From Apricaphanius iberus (lineage: Eukaryota > Chordata > Actinopteri > Cyprinodontiformes > Aphaniidae), in NCBI GenBank assembly GCA_028564705.1, contig JAPXFQ010000364.1, forward strand, positions 1,302,001-1,366,000: a stretch of DNA of 64,000 nt, read 5' to 3'. Each line of letters starts with the position of its first letter. Within the stretch, counting starts at the first letter, position 1. The position numbers and the translations under genes were made by a program. Below, one piece after another: positions 23,721 to 37,104 of this stretch. The notes beneath the pieces were generated by a model. The model was not told the DNA's origin, made no database searches, and saw nothing but the letters and a program-made list of their open reading frames with translations.

Positions 23721-25955
23721 GAGGCTGGAGAGGGTTGATGATGAGGATGCGGACGAAGATGATGAATCTCTCAGTTCTATTGATGATAATGTCTAAATAA
23801 AAAGGGTCTCTTTTATACAATGTGTATGTGAGGACAAATAATATTGGCTGGCTTTTAAAGGAACACGTCAAAGCACAAATGCCAACCTGTTCGCCTGTTT
23901 TCAGTTAGGCTGCAGTTATGGGTTAGCTGCTGAAAAAATGACACACTGGGTGAATTTAGGCACAGCGAAAAATAAACCGAAGCATACAATAAAAGCTTTG
24001 TGTGAGAGGCTCTCATAACTGTGCTCCAGATAGAGAATCCGTTGTCTAAGCATCTTTGCGCTGAGGTGCATATTCGCGCTGCACAGCGCTCTTCGCACCC
24101 CGCAGCCAGCCGTCAGCAATTGTCCGTCAGAAATAACCTTGACAGTTATCCTCTGTCATCAAAGCTGCGTGGCAACATAGGGTGCGAGCGCTTTCCGTTG
24201 TGGACGAATTGCAATTCTTTATTTTTTTTTTGTTTTACTGCCTTATGTGCAGTTTGTGCATCTGAGAGCTGTGGGATCTGGCCTTTGAATGTAGGCCTAC
24301 TATAACCCTTATAATATGATGTTAGAAATAACAGCAGATAACCAGATATTCGTGGATTAATTTAAATATAAATTAGAGTAAGACACTGAGAAAAAGCAAT
24401 TATTTAATAGATTCTACCTTCTTATTCTTAATTCGGTTTTGTATAGAGAACTGAAGCCACAGCTCTCTGCATGTGTTGCTTCTTCTGCTGTTGAGAAAGA
24501 CAGGACGTGGAGACGAAACGCCATGCAGCCTATCATGGTGAACACTGCCATCTTGAGGTAGACCCTCACACGTGCCCTCTAATCCAGCGTTGAGCTTCAA
24601 ATCTCCCGTAACCTCACAGTTCTGAATCAAGATTTCACTTAAAGCTCTTGTGAACCCAGGAGAACAGCCTGCGTAACAGATTACACACTGAGTGACTGGG
24701 TAAGGAGCAATGTGCAAAAGGCCAGAAAACAAAAGTGAGAATAAGGATCAGTGTTGGTAAATGGTGATGGAAGCGATGCAAAGGACAAGGGAGCCACACC
24801 ACTGAAGTGAGAACTGGGCTGTGAATCTCTCCTGAGAGTGTGGCTTAGTGCCCGGTCAGCAGTCCATTAGCACAACCAGCCTAGTGGCCTGACCTTTCTA
24901 CCTCCAGATTCAGCCATCAGTGTCCTTAGCTGGGAGAGAACAGCCAAAGGAGGGATCTGTCACTTCAGTTTAAAGTCTGACACCCTGATGTAGAGGGGGA
25001 AAAGTGACAACATCACTGTCTTCATGGTGAAACAGAGTCTTGCTCTAGTGGCCAGCTGGAGTCATTAGTAACTCATCACCTGCTCTTACTTGCTCACAGG
25101 GAGTGTGCGTACATCTGTCTTGGGTTTTTCTGCATAACAGGAAAATATATCCAACTAAGTGGAAATGTTCTAACCCTGCCAGGTCTCTGAGGTGTTTTTG
25201 TGTGTTAGCACAGGAATAATTGCACAGTAATTGGGAACCCAGGACATAGAGTACGCCTTAAAAAAATGTAATTCTTCCCATCCTCTGAAGTAATAATTAA
25301 GACAGTTTTCATGATCACCAGCTCAATGAACTTATATGTCATGCGCTGAATAAAAATAAAAACAATATTATTATCTTCTCACTGGAGTGTTGGGTGTCAC
25401 ATGCCACTTGCTTCAATCACCAGACGGAAATATGATAAGAAGCAGCATAGCTCCTGATTCTAAATCTACCATTTCACTCAATTTTCATTAGCTTTTTTTG
25501 TCAGCTTGAATTGGCTCCAGCTAGTGTTTCAGCTAGTCATATTACTGACAAGTGACGCATAATGCAGTGTTATAATATAGGCGCAAGTAACTTGGGGTAT
25601 ATCTCTATCATTTTCCCACTGAAAAGGAAGCTTAAGGGAAGTGTATACACCTAAGGCCTTATGATTTCTCATATACCAGGTGCAGTCAATCACACCATTC
25701 ACCTTGGTTTGATTCCCACACTGACATATTGACTTGTCCAAGCTGCTGGATTGACCTCATGAATAACACAAGCCCAAATATGTTTATCTTTCATGTCCAT
25801 TAAAGAACAAGGTCAAACAGGAAAAAAAAAAAAGTAAGATAAGGTCTAGCACGTACGAGCCAGCAAAAAATAAATTGTTAGTGTCACAGTATCTGTCATG
25901 AAAGAATAAAAGGAGCACAACATGGCAAAAAAACGCAAAATTTCATATTTTCTTT
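23721..25955. other. Non-coding, upstream of pcdh9
   Basis: No recognisable protein, RNA gene or transposon is seen. The block at about 24430-25060 is more complex in base composition than the AT-rich flanks and might contain regulatory sequence. Confidence 0.35.
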
Positions 25956-27620
25956 ATGTTTATAATTGTAACCAGATATGTACATCCACAGTATTTGAAG
26001 TCACACCATGTTTTTGACATTATGACATTAAATCAGACTATGTTCTTGCTGTTTAAGTCAGTTAGGATTATTTAAATTAATTATTTTTGCTCAGTGCTAG
26101 GAAAAGAAAAGATTATTTCATACAATATTCTTACTTTCTTTTAAGTTAGAGGTTTACATCCTTAAGAATCACCATGCCTCTAATTAATTTGGCAAAGGTC
26201 AGATGATGATATCAGCTTCTTCCTAATTAGGGGTACAACAGTGCATCTATTTTAAGTCAACACCTCAAACACAGTATATTTGGGTGTCAACATGAAAACA
26301 TTAAAAAAGGCAACATATGTCAGAGAGAATTGTGGACCTCCACAAGTCTGGTTTATCTTTAGGTACATTTCCCAGATGCCTTAAATTGCCATGTTTATCT
26401 GTTCGACAATTGTAAGCAGCATTGTAATGTCCATCTGTCATGCTCATCAATAAAGAGACAAGCTCCATGGCCCAGAGATGAAAGTCTTCTGGTGTGAAAT
26501 GGTACATACTCAAAACAAAAGCAAAATACTTTGTGAAGATGCTGGCTGCAGCTGATAAGAGTCTGTCATTATCACAATAAGATGGGTCTTCTACCCATAC
26601 ACGCTGGAAATCCTCTCAGTGAATTACTGGCCATTTCTTCAAAATCAACATAAAAAGCCCCATTTCAGTTAAATGCAGGACAAATACCTTAATGTTTGGA
26701 GACAAATTCTGTGGTTTGATGGAAAAAAAAAAACCTTGAAGTGTGTTGCCAAAATAACCATTGATACATTTGGAAGAAAAAGAGGGAGGACACCATCCTG
26801 ACTTTAAAGTACGGGGGTGACAGCATGATGCTGTGTGGATCTTTTGCTGCAGGAGGAACTGTTACACTTCATAAAATAGATGGCTTTTGACGAAAGAACA
26901 ATATGATTGTCATGATCCGTCCCTGTCTGTGTTGTTTATTCCTCCTTGTTTCCTCCCAGTCTGTTTTAGTTACTTAGTCCTAGTTTGTTTCACCTGTTGT
27001 CTTATTAGTCCTCCCTGTGTTTTCTGCCTCTGCTCCCAGGTGTTCCACGTTTCCCAATTACCCTCCCCACAGTATATATACCCTTCTGTGTCTGTCTGTC
27101 CTGGTCGGGTCGTTGTCGTCGTTACCTCCCCTAGTTCTCTGTGCTTCTCGTCTGTTTTTCTGGACAATTAATAAACATGGGCCGTAAGAGCCACAAACGC
27201 CGCTCCGCATCTGGGTCCTCCTTGAGCCGAAACATGACAATGGAGAAGCATTGGAGCAACACCGAGGAGAGAGGAAAAAAACACAGTCAAGGAATTAAAG
27301 TTTTTTTCATAAATAGGTCTCCAGAATTGATATGACTAGCCACCAATTAGCTACAAAGTGACTTAAGATAGCGAAGTCAATGTTATAATGATAACCTCGG
27401 GAGAAATTAGCAAAAAATTCCTGAAGCTTTTGGAAAGATATCCAGAACACATTACCAAACTCATTCACTCTAAAAGGCAATTCTTCCAAAATACTAAGAA
27501 AGTATATAAAAGCTTATGAATTTATAGAAAAAAATCAACAAAAACAAGAAAAATATCTCTTAATCATTTGTTATAGCAGATATAAATAATTGTGGTAATC
27601 CTTATAATACTACGTGTTTT
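25956..27620 (+). mobile_element. Degraded Tc1-like transposon, interrupted by a solo LTR
   Basis: The left part (about 25970-26240) has Tc1-type end phrases such as TTTAAGTCAGTTAGGAT. At 26790-26885 an untranslatable relic of the transposase core is still readable in the DNA (GGGGGTGACAGCATGATG, then GCTGCAGGAGGAACTG). The similarity resumes after 27240 with CATTGGAGCAACAC and continues to the CAAAGTCAATG-like C-terminal region near 27380. Frames are broken by many stops. Edges are approximate. Confidence 0.75.
26908..27239 (+). mobile_element. Solo LTR of a Ty3/gypsy-like element
   Basis: It begins TGTCATGATCC and ends CGAAACATGACA, so the ends are TG...CA with matching inverted TGTCATG/CATGACA. 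Inside are a TATA box (CAGTATATATACC near 27070) and AATTAATAAACATG as the poly(A) signal. It splits the Tc1 relic. Flanks ATGAT (left) and ATGGA (right) resemble each other only at three of five positions, a decayed target duplication at best. No internal region remains, so the element was probably lost by LTR-LTR recombination. Confidence 0.75.
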
Positions 27621-30600
27621 CATGTCAGAATATGAATAGAGTGCCTTTTTAAATGTCTGGCTTCAAAAGAGAATAAAGAGACTGTGCAAATACTTTACTT
27701 AGGGGGTAACCTTTCAAAGCAGGATTAACACTTTTAAATAGAAATGCACAGTTCTAACATTTTGAAAACATTCAGAAAAAAAACTTTATTTCTCCAAATA
27801 ATGTTTGGTCAGGAAAATAAAACTAGCAAAGCTTTACTTTAAGACCAAAAATCATCTCATACTTTTTAAACTCATTGAGGTTTTCCATCGCTCTGAATCA
27901 CTAGCTGAGTGAGAAATTATAATTAGAGGCCATTTCAGATTGTGTGAGCTGCTCGACTCTGAATCCTTTCTTTATACACAGTACAGGTGTTGTAAAAAAT
28001 ATTAAAAGTTATTTATCCAGAACTGTAATTATAAATATCCATTGCAATTTCTAAAGTGATCGAAAGACAAAATAAATGACACAATATCAGTAATCATGAT
28101 TTATTTTTAATCTCCACTTCCCAACTCAGTTCCTGTAATCAGCTGACTCAGATAAAAAACATCACTTGGGCTATTATCACTTCAGCTGAATCCTGCTGCT
28201 TTTTATACTGCACCACCTGCCAGCCAAGCTAATGTGCACAAAAAATGGACTTCAGACATAATGAAGTCCTTTGAGCAGCTTTCTTCATTGTTGAAATTAA
28301 AACTTTATGTAATACATTTCACTGCATTGAATGTTTAAATTTGAATCTCTCACCACCTTTTTAAAATATTGTGTTATATACTCTATTTTCTGCTTTAAAA
28401 TCTAAGCTTACTCTAAATGACTGATGTCAATTAAAGTTTTCTTTATCTGTCAGAGAACATGGACTTCATTTATTTGGTGTTTTGCAAAAAGCTACTGCAG
28501 CTTTCGATCAAAACGTCTGCAAATGTCCTTAAAACCTTTTTGCCAGTGGGACTTAGAGCACTAATGACCCAGTGGATAATTGGCATCGCACACCCTGTAG
28601 TCACCAAACACTAATCGGAACTTCCAATCAGACATTTCTGACTTGAAAGTTTAGAAACATGTAAGAGAAGATTCAGATAGGAAGCATTTAGCATTTGCTT
28701 TTAATGTGATTTCAATAAAATCAAACCTTTGAATTCCCTGAAGGTTTTTATATTATATCTCTTAACAAGGCGGTAACAAGGTACTTTGATATGTTCAGGG
28801 TCGGAACTTTACCGCTGCTGGCTTATGAGTCATATGTAAATGCTTGTTCAAGGTAATTTTTTTGATTTACCATATGGCAATCTGACAGATTTTCCTTTGT
28901 TGATCCTGAGCTTTTCTCCTTACTGCAAAACCTTTTTCATTGCATTTTTCATACACCTAGCACATACTTTACTGCCAGAGAGTTGGAATTTCAGGCATAA
29001 AATGTCATTTATATTAGTCATTTGCACACTGATTGGCATATTGTTTGATTGAAAAAGATATCCTGGGTGGATTTGCTTTTTAAGATGCCACAATTTCAAC
29101 ATATCTCCTGTAGGAGAAGTCTTCTCTGCCAATACAGCCTCACTCTGACTATAATTTACTCTCTTCCTTTAGTTTCAGCTCCTCCTGAATTTTATTTTTT
29201 TCTTGACATATTTGAATCACATATCACTTTGCAGACTGTGCACTAAAAAGGTCAAACATCCCATCCCATATTCTTTTCTTACATATATGAAAGCCTGGGC
29301 TGAAATGGATTCTTGTCAGCTGTGAACCAGAAGTGAACCAGGGAGAGAATGTCGAGTAAGATCCTCCTCTGCTTAAAATATAAAAGTTTTAAGTACTTGG
29401 CATGCACTCCAACAGCAGAATGATTATAAATCTTGTCCAGCAAAGTTGTATAAGTATAAGATATCAGAGTATAAGAGGAAATTTCTTAGAGTTCACCCCA
29501 AGAAAAGCCTGTCTTGAAAGTTTGTGTCAGAGGTAGTTATAATTTGCAATGTCTGACAACGTCTTCTATTTTTGAGCAAATGCTTGAGATGCAGAATACA
29601 AATGTAAAGCCTCATCCATAACCTTTGAAGTCCCTGCTTTTTAAAACTGTAATTACAATTTTAATAAAATTTTACTGACTCCTTGAAGGCTTGTTGTCAT
29701 GGTTCAAATATCAGGCTGTGAAATTTCCAAAACAAGCTCCAGCAAAGAAAGATCCCATCCAGTGCAGGATGTGCTGCTGCTGACTCACAGCTACCGTATC
29801 TTTTTAAAAATGTCAGTATCAAGCTCTAAGTAAAATGTACACTAAGCTAATTTATTTCTGGTTGTAACCTAATTATGACTCTGGCAGCAAAGTACAGTTG
29901 TGAAGAAGACAGGAAATGGCAAAGAAATGTCTACATATATGCAGAACCTCCAATATGCTATTCTAAAGGTCAGGCTTGTGTGTTGTGAGTTTTGTCAAGA
30001 GTTATTCAAGTGACTACTGCCTTAAAAGATCAACGTAATTAGTAATTTAATTATTTGTTGGGTAAAATTGCTGTTTGCAAGTAACATCATGAGTGCTAAT
30101 GCATGTGTGTCTTACTTGGGTGGATAGATTCAGCTGATGGAAGGACTCTGCTAACAAAGCCTTTATTAGAAAAAAATAACAACATGCAAAAAAGTCTACA
30201 AATAAAAGCTCAAACCGATGGTAGAAAACACTAAGATCACTCTGTAGGTGTGCAGCAATTGTTGCTGCTCTACTTTTATGTAAAGTACACCCACTTATTA
30301 GTTTAATCAGTGGTCTAAAGCTATGAATGAGTCATTCCCTTACACAATTATGATGAGCCATAGATGTGTCCAGTACTTCTGAGCATACAAAGATGAGATA
30401 CGATTCTTAGGGAATGTGGCTAAACACCATGACCTTCAGGTTCTCTTATGCCTATAATTCTACATTAATACAATATATACAATGATTCCCATGCAGCTGC
30501 TGCCATGTTAATGTACTTTTTCAATGCTTAAAGACCTATGGTGTTTAAGAAATTATTTGTTATTATTGTCAAAAACCCATTACATTCAAAAAAATACATA

Positions 30601-32559
30601 TTGTTTTTGGATAATTCAGTATAAGCTGCAGAAAATAGTTTTTTTTTTCTTATTGTTTCACAGCCTGTTAAAAAATAACAATAATTTACCTTTACCTAAG
30701 AAATGTCAGGGAGACCCTTCTTGTTATTTTAAAGGCAACAAAAGCTTCTGAGATTAAAATCCCTGCCCACTGTGATAAAGTATTATCAGATGAAAACATA
30801 TAATTTAGGTTTAACAAATAAAATTGAGAAGGATGAAGAAGGAAATGTCACTCTCCCTCGTGGTCTTAAAAAAAAAAAAAAAAAAAAAAGGATTATGCAG
30901 AAGAAATAGTGTCATATGGTGTTGTTTCTCACGTGTGATGTCTTACACAGGAGCTGCCAAATATTATGTTTACATGCTGAAACCAACTAATAGTGACAAG
31001 AGTTACTGACAACTTTGAGGACACTTTGAGGCAAAATGGTATGTACTAAAATATTGATTCATTTATTTAGAAATTATCCATTCATAGATATGTTTGTACA
31101 TCAGACTCCATCCATCCATCCACCCATCAATGAATACAGCAATACAGGGAAATAGAAATCACAGGTGCAAAGTGATGCATTTATATTTTGTTGCTGTTTT
31201 GAAGATTTTTAATCTCCAACATGGCACAACTGGCAAGTCTGATTGTAGGCATTCATAGGGAATCTAAGATCATAGTCTTTTCCTGTAATGAGTGTTATCT
31301 GTCATTAATTTGCAATCACATCCTGCTCCTTTAGAATCTATGGAGCACGAATGCCAGCAAAATCTGAGAACTGATGACAAACTTTTTTCTTTTCTTTTTT
31401 CTATCCGACATTTGTAGTAAATGCAGAAGTTGCATTTTTTATTACTGTTGAGATATTGCATGATTTACAAAATCTTAGTAAGTCTTTAATTGAGTTTTTA
31501 AATTGTAAAAATATTAAATGGAAAGAGAAAGACATAACAAATAAACACATAAATAAATAAATAAATAAATAAATAACAAATCTGTGTTGAAACACTAAAA
31601 GTATTAGTCAGAATATTACTTGGCAACCTGTTTTAAAGAATTGTTTTTTGTTTGTTTTTTTCTGCAACGACTCTATCAAATTTGTTGGTCTTTTTTGAGG
31701 GGACACACTTTTTTGGAAGTTTGAAGTTTTGGAAGACCGACTTTTGAAATTTGAGTAAGTGAGGATTTAGTGGAGAAAGCCAAATAGAAATCCAAATGGG
31801 AAACCAACATTATTATGAAAAATTTAACTTGAGAAAATTAAACATGTATTTCAAAATCCAACATTTGTAAACATGAAATGCTCATGTTTACAACAAAGAT
31901 TGGGAGCTGTGAAATGATAGAATTTGATCTGAGAATATAACTTATAATAGGCCCAAATTTTTACTTTTACTATAGCAAACTGAAAAGTCTAATTCACTGA
32001 TGAATTGTGTAACAGTTGTTCTTTTTTAAATATGATCATTCAGCATGGGCATGCTATGCTACAGGTGAAAAAGTCCTCCAACCCCCATTGCCTGCATTAG
32101 CCACAGAAAGGAAACAGATGGCAAATACGAGCATGTCAGAAAAGGCCTGTCCGTTCTATGAGGAGTCTAAGTCACAGCCATCTACTTCTGTCCATGGGTC
32201 CCCTACTGTCAAAACAAAAAGAAATCAATGAGAGTCAATGGAGCGATAAAAGTTATTTTCTGATCCAGTTCCAAATGTACCATGGACATGTTTCCGTGAA
32301 TTTTAAAGATACATGCTGAGAAAGCAGAATTTTTTGACAGACAGAAAAAGTTACTTTAGGTTTTGTGTGAAGAAATGGTTTGGACTTACGATTGAAGAAG
32401 AAGAAAAACGGCTGTGAGTTAAGGGTTTAGGATTAGTTGTACATGTTTATTTCAGAATCATAGCTTTCAAAACCTTTCTGGGTTGTCTGTGAAATTTTTA
32501 AAGCAGATCCTACCTGCAACATGGATCCTAATAAGAATATATTTTCACATTTTAACTAG
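27621..32559. other. Non-coding, AT-rich
   Basis: No recognisable gene is present. It contains a poly-A tract (30869-30889), a (TCCA)-type short run near 31108, and an (AAAT)n run at about 31548-31575. Open frames through these tracts are low complexity. Confidence 0.4.
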
Positions 32560-32845
32560 CACCATTGCCTTGCGATAAGAAGGTCTTGGGTTTGAATCCT
32601 GGTCTGGGGTCTTTCTGCATGGACTTTGCATGTTCTCATTGCGTATGTATGGGTTCCCTCCGGGTACTCCTCAAGTGTAAGTGTGTGCATGCATGGTTGT
32701 TTGTTCTGTCTGTATGTATATTGCCCTGCAATGGACTGCCTATCTATCCAGGGTGTTCTCCCAATGACTGCGGGAGATAGACACCAGACCTTCCACTGTG
32801 CCTCTTCGAGGATAAGCGGAATAGATAATGGATGTCATGTCATCA
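32560..32845 (+). repeat. SINE-like repeat
   Basis: GCCTTGCGATAAGAAGGTC followed by TTGGGTTTGAATCC resembles a tRNA-derived head with a B box. The following phrases (GGTCTTTCTGCATGGA, TGCATGTTCTC, GGGTTCCCTCCGGGTACTCC, GCCCTGCAATGGACTG, AGGATAAGCGGAATAGA) are the standard order of a very common fish interspersed repeat. It reads straight into a LINE 3' end at 32846. The open frame at 32565-32780 is not a gene. Confidence 0.7.
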
Positions 32846-33545
32846 CAGAGCACATAACTCCAGTTGTAAAGTCCTTACACTGGCTCCCTGTAGCTCAGAG
32901 AATGGACTTCAAAGTGCTTTTATTAGTCTATAAATCATTGAATGGGTTAGCATCAGAGTACATTACAGATCTGCTATTGTGCTACACACCATCCAGGTCA
33001 CTCAGGTCCTCCAGCTTTAGTCTACTGCTTGTCCCTAGAGCCGGAACCAAACATGGAGAAGCAACTTTCAGTTTCTATGCTCCCTACATCTGGAACAAAC
33101 TCCCAGATGAATGCAAAGCTGCAGAGACACTGAACTCTTTTAAATCAGAAATTAAAACGTATCTATTTAGACTTGCTTATGAATAACTGACAGGACTCTT
33201 GCATTCATTCTTTTTAATTACTGTTATAGCTTTTCTCAATCGCTAAATGTAATCTGTTTTTAATTGTTATAATTTTACATACTGTAAATGTTCTTTTATG
33301 TTCTAATCACTAAATGTTTTATTTTCTTTTAATTACTGTTATTGCTAAATGTTTAAATTTATTATTGTATTTCAACAGTTTTTAAAATGTTCATAATTAA
33401 ATGATTTTTTTTAAATAAATGTTCGTTTATGCTTTTTTTGTGATTATATGTTTTAATTTTCACATTTTTGTAATCATGTAAAGCACCTTGTATTGGCTTG
33501 TGTTGAAAGTGTGCTATATAAATAAAATTACATTGCCTTGCCTTA
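32846..33545 (+). mobile_element. LINE 3' end with C-terminal ORF2 fragment
   Basis: The end of the frame at 32626-33186 reads HITPVVKSLHWLPVAQRMDF, then VLLLVYKSLNG, YITDLLL, PSRSLRS, TKHGEATFSFYAPYIWNKLP and LNSFKSEIKTYLFRLAYE, the characteristic C-terminus after the reverse transcriptase of many fish LINEs. A 3' UTR with a TGCTATATAAATAAAATTAC end and a CCTTGCCTT tail follows. The copy is heavily 5'-truncated, so it is inactive. The upstream part of that open frame is SINE sequence read by chance. Confidence 0.75.
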
Positions 33546-34345
33546 CAGTGAAATGTTTGCGTTTAGTTTTTGAAGTTCATGCCACGGTTAAGAACTTAAC
33601 AGAGGATGTGCCTTGCTCTACTTTGAATGTTTACTGGTATAACGAATTCAGCCTGGCTTACTGGCAAAACCGTTTCAGTTTACAGTAGTATAATGTATTT
33701 CAATTTTACTGTAAAGTTAAAATACAGTAGCAGCTCTGGTACTGTATTTCAACTAACAATTACAGCACGGTAAAGAAATGAAAAACAAGTAGAGATTGTA
33801 TGTAGAAAACATTTCAACTTTCAAAATTGTGATTCACCTCAAGTTATAAAAAAACAACATTTTACAGTATACAAAAGCCCAGAAAATAGCTAACTCAATT
33901 TAATTAAGTGCATTCAGATGAAAATGTGTTTTACTCATTTAGTTTCAAGTAATATTATAAGTAGTACATTATACATTGGTTTAAAGTTTAGAAACAGCAA
34001 CTAATTCATTTTAATTGTTCAATACATCAAGCATCACATACAACAAATTTTCTTAAAAGACTAGAAAATTGATATAAATACAATTGTCAACAACATAACA
34101 ATGAAAGTAAACAGAATTTTCCTTTAACAGCCTTTCTGCTATGTAAATGTGTATTGCGTCTGAATCAGCCTGGAAGACAATCAAGGAGCACTTCCAAGGC
34201 ATTTGTAAGGCCAAGGAGAGTATAAACATGGTAAAATTACTGAATTTTGGGGCAGATTAAATGTTGTTACAAGTGTAATTTGTCCTGCTCCTACCACTCC
34301 CGTTCTACGGATGTCCGCTGATGGAGGAAGTGAATAAAAAAAACT
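33546..34345. other. Non-coding, possible unclassified repeat
   Basis: ACAGTAG/TACTGTA-type phrases recur (near 33680-33760 and 33860), suggesting a small degraded repeat, but no bounded element could be drawn. Confidence 0.3.
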
Positions 34346-34350
34346 GCTGA

Positions 34351-34927
34351 TGTTACAGGTGGTGAGACTCAGGCGCAGGACAACAAGACACAACTCAAAA
34401 ATTCCAAATAAAGGTTTTAATAAACAACCAGCAAAATACAAAACCAAACTGAAACAAAACAAAAGCTATACTACACTAAAAATATCCTAACAAAAAACAA
34501 CTTCAATGAGCGAAAAGTAATAACTAAATAAAAGCTTAACTGGGGTGCAGCAGACTGTGAGGGAAGGGAAGTCCGGCGGGTGGCAGTGGCAGGTGGATCG
34601 CTGACAGGGTGAGTGATGAAGCTGTGAGTCCCAGTGTAGGGGTCCAGGGAGTTTGCAGGGGGGCAGAGGGGAATGAAATCCAGACTTTGTCCTGTTCTTA
34701 TCCACAGAGGTTAGAGGAGGGTTTGGAGGTCAGGGTGTGCAGAGTTCCAGTGTTCAGCTTTACAGTCCGACGAGGAACTGAAGTCCAGAGAGAAGCTTTA
34801 TGCAGTGGAGAAGATCAGCCCCAGGTGCACTTAATCAGCTGATGAAGACAATCCACCTGCCAAGCTGCCACCCACCTAAAGGGAACAGAGAGTGCACTAC
34901 CTGGCTTCTGAGCCAGAGGGCATGACA
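34351..34927 (-). repeat. 3' LTR of the chromovirus
   Basis: 577 bp, matching the other LTR along its length with small indels (for example near 34600-34640 and 34755). It retains the transcription-start/self-primer sequence near 34760-34772. The pol-frame stop codon lies inside its first 31 bases on the gene strand. Confidence 0.93.
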
Positions 34928-37104
34928 GTACCCCCCCTCCTACGTGCACCTCCAGGTGCACGAAGCAACCGATCAGGATGCCGCCGGCGAAAATCCCGGA
35001 CAAGGGCAGGATCCACAATAAAACGCCGGGGTACCCAGCTCCGCTCCTCCGGACCATACCCCGCCCAGTCCACCAAATACTGCAACCCACGACCACGTCG
35101 CCGGACATCCAACAGGCGACGCACCGAATAGACGGGACCACCGTCCACCATCCTGGGCGGAGGAGGGGGATGGACAGGGGGGGCCAGCGGACTCTCCTTA
35201 ACCAGTCTGACCTGGGAGACGTGGAACGTAGGATGAATCCTCATAGAGGCAGGTAGTGTAAGGCGCACCGCACTGGGATTAATGACACGCTCAATAGTAA
35301 AGGGACCTACAAACCTGGGAGCCAGTTTTTTGGATTCCACCTTAAGCGGAAGGTCCTTAGCCCTAAGCCAAACCTTTTGTCCAGGGGAGTAGACAGGAGC
35401 GGGAGATCGACGACGGTTGGCTTGCACTTCCATCCTCCGTGAAGCCTTCAGCAGCGAAACTCTGGCTCTTTTCCAGGTACGCTCGCATCTGCGAAGGAAG
35501 GACTGAAGCGAGGGGATTGCAATCTCCTGTTCTTGGGAGGGAAACAATGGTGGTTGGTAACCAACAGAGCACTGAAATGGGGAGAGACCTGAGGAGGCAT
35601 TGGACAAGGAGTTATGGGCATATTCAATCCATGGTAAGAGACTGCTCCAGGCAGACGGGTTATCCGAGGTCATGCATCTGAGAAATGTTTCGAGGGTTTG
35701 ATTTGCGCGTTCTGTCTGTCCATTAGATTGAGGATGGAAACCTGAAGTAAGACTAACAGAAGCTCCAAGAGCAGAACAAAAGGTTTTCCATACCTCCGAG
35801 GTGAACTGGGGTCCACGGTCCGAGACTATGTCAGCTGGGATGCCGTGGAGCCGAAAAACATGGACGATGAGGAGGTCAGCAGTCTCTCTTGCAGAGGGCA
35901 ACTTGGGGAGAGCAATGAAGTGAGCAGTCTTAGAAAAACGATCAATAATTGTGAGAATAGCAGTGTTACCATGAGATGGAGGGAGTCCGGTAACAAAGTC
36001 AACTGCTATATGTGACCAAGGGCGATGTGGGATAGGCAGGGGTTGGAGATAACCGGAACTGGGCTGATTAGGGGTCTTATTAGTGGAACAGACTGTACAT
36101 GCAGCCACAAACTCACGAGTATCCTTTTCCATGGATGGCCACCAGAACCTTTGCCTTAACACTTCCAACGTCCGAGTGGCTCCGGGGTGGCAGGTCAGAC
36201 GGGAGGAATGAGCCCATAAAAGCACCTGGGGACGAACAGGAACTGGGACAAACAAGCGATTAGGAGGACCCCCGCCAGGATGTTGCTCCTGAGCTCTCTG
36301 AACTTGGGATTCAATCTCCCAGACCAAGGATCCAACTACACATGATTTGGGAAGAATGTGTTCTGGCTCACCTGGCGAGTCCGGGACTGCGAACTGGCGG
36401 GACAAAGCATCAGGCTTGACATTCCTGGATCCGGGTCGATAGGTGAGGGAAAACTTAAAACGTCCAAAAAAGAGTGTCCAGCGGGCCTGGAGGGCATTTA
36501 GACATTTGGCAGAACGAATATACTCCAGATTCCTGTGATCTGTCCAGACTATGAAGGGTTGTTCTGCTCCCTCCAGCCAATGGCGCCATTCCTCCAATGC
36601 CATCTTCAACGCCAGTAACTCCCGATCGCCGACGTCATAATTCCTCTCTGCGGGTGACAAACGCCGAGAGAAGAAAGCACACGAATGCAACTTTTGATCT
36701 GAGGGAGAACGTTGAGAGAGAACTGCCCCCACCCCTGTGTCAGAAGCATCAACCTCCACAACGAACTGAAGTTGGGAATCGACTTGCGTGAGGATGGGAG
36801 CGGATACAAACCGATTCTTCAGATCTTGGAAGGCTTGTTCCGCCTCGGGTGTCCAGACAAAAATCCTCTTGATGGAGGTGAGCGAAGTCAAGGGTGCAGC
36901 TATCCGGCTATAGTTCCTGATAAAACGTCTGTAAAAGTTAGCAAAACCAAGAAAGCGTTGCAATTGCTTACGGTTTTCCGGAGTGGGCCAGTCCTGGACA
37001 GCGGTCACCTTCTGGGGGTCCATCTTTACCTCTCCTGCAGAAATTATGTAACCAAGAAATGAAACAGAGGACTTGTGGAACTCACATTTTTCTTGCTTTG
37101 ACAA
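34897..37104 (-). CDS. Chromovirus pol, RNase H-integrase-chromodomain part
   Basis: This 735-residue frame encodes the C-terminal half of pol. It opens in the connection after the reverse transcriptase (EKCEFH, then [12 protein letters not shown]). RNase H follows with [14 protein letters not shown] around D119. Integrase has the zinc-binding set H299, H306, C336, C339 and the catalytic triad D369, D429, E465. A GPF module ([10 protein letters not shown]) and a chromodomain-like segment ([17 protein letters not shown], about 655-710) come last; such domains steer integration towards marked chromatin in chromoviruses. All catalytic residues seem intact. It is in a different frame from the upstream reverse transcriptase because of a single extra base near 37095, and its first ATG is therefore not a natural start. 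Confidence 0.93.
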   Translation of the reverse strand: MSKQEKCEFHKSSVSFLGYIISAGEVKMDPQKVTAVQDWPTPENRKQLQRFLGFANFYRRFIRNYSRIAAPLTSLTSIKRIFVWTPEAEQAFQDLKNRFVSAPILTQVDSQLQFVVEVDASDTGVGAVLSQRSPSDQKLHSCAFFSRRLSPAERNYDVGDRELLALKMALEEWRHWLEGAEQPFIVWTDHRNLEYIRSAKCLNALQARWTLFFGRFKFSLTYRPGSRNVKPDALSRQFAVPDSPGEPEHILPKSCVVGSLVWEIESQVQRAQEQHPGGGPPNRLFVPVPVRPQVLLWAHSSRLTCHPGATRTLEVLRQRFWWPSMEKDTREFVAACTVCSTNKTPNQPSSGYLQPLPIPHRPWSHIAVDFVTGLPPSHGNTAILTIIDRFSKTAHFIALPKLPSARETADLLIVHVFRLHGIPADIVSDRGPQFTSEVWKTFCSALGASVSLTSGFHPQSNGQTERANQTLETFLRCMTSDNPSAWSSLLPWIEYAHNSLSNASSGLSPFQCSVGYQPPLFPSQEQEIAIPSLQSFLRRCERTWKRARVSLLKASRRMEVQANRRRSPAPVYSPGQKVWLRAKDLPLKVESKKLAPRFVGPFTIERVINPSAVRLTLPASMRIHPTFHVSQVRLVKESPLAPPVHPPPPPRMVDGGPVYSVRRLLDVRRRGRGLQYLVDWAGYGPEERSWVPRRFIVDPALVRDFRRRHPDRLLRAPGGARRRGGTVMPSGSEAR
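34931..34941 (-). promoter_or_regulatory. Polypurine tract
   Basis: On the gene strand AGGAGGGGGGG stands three bases before the 3' LTR. Such tracts prime plus-strand DNA synthesis in LTR retroelements. Confidence 0.8.

Noticed and set aside
32565..33186. Long plus-strand frame as a cellular gene
   Set aside because: Its first part is SINE sequence and its second part is a LINE C-terminus.
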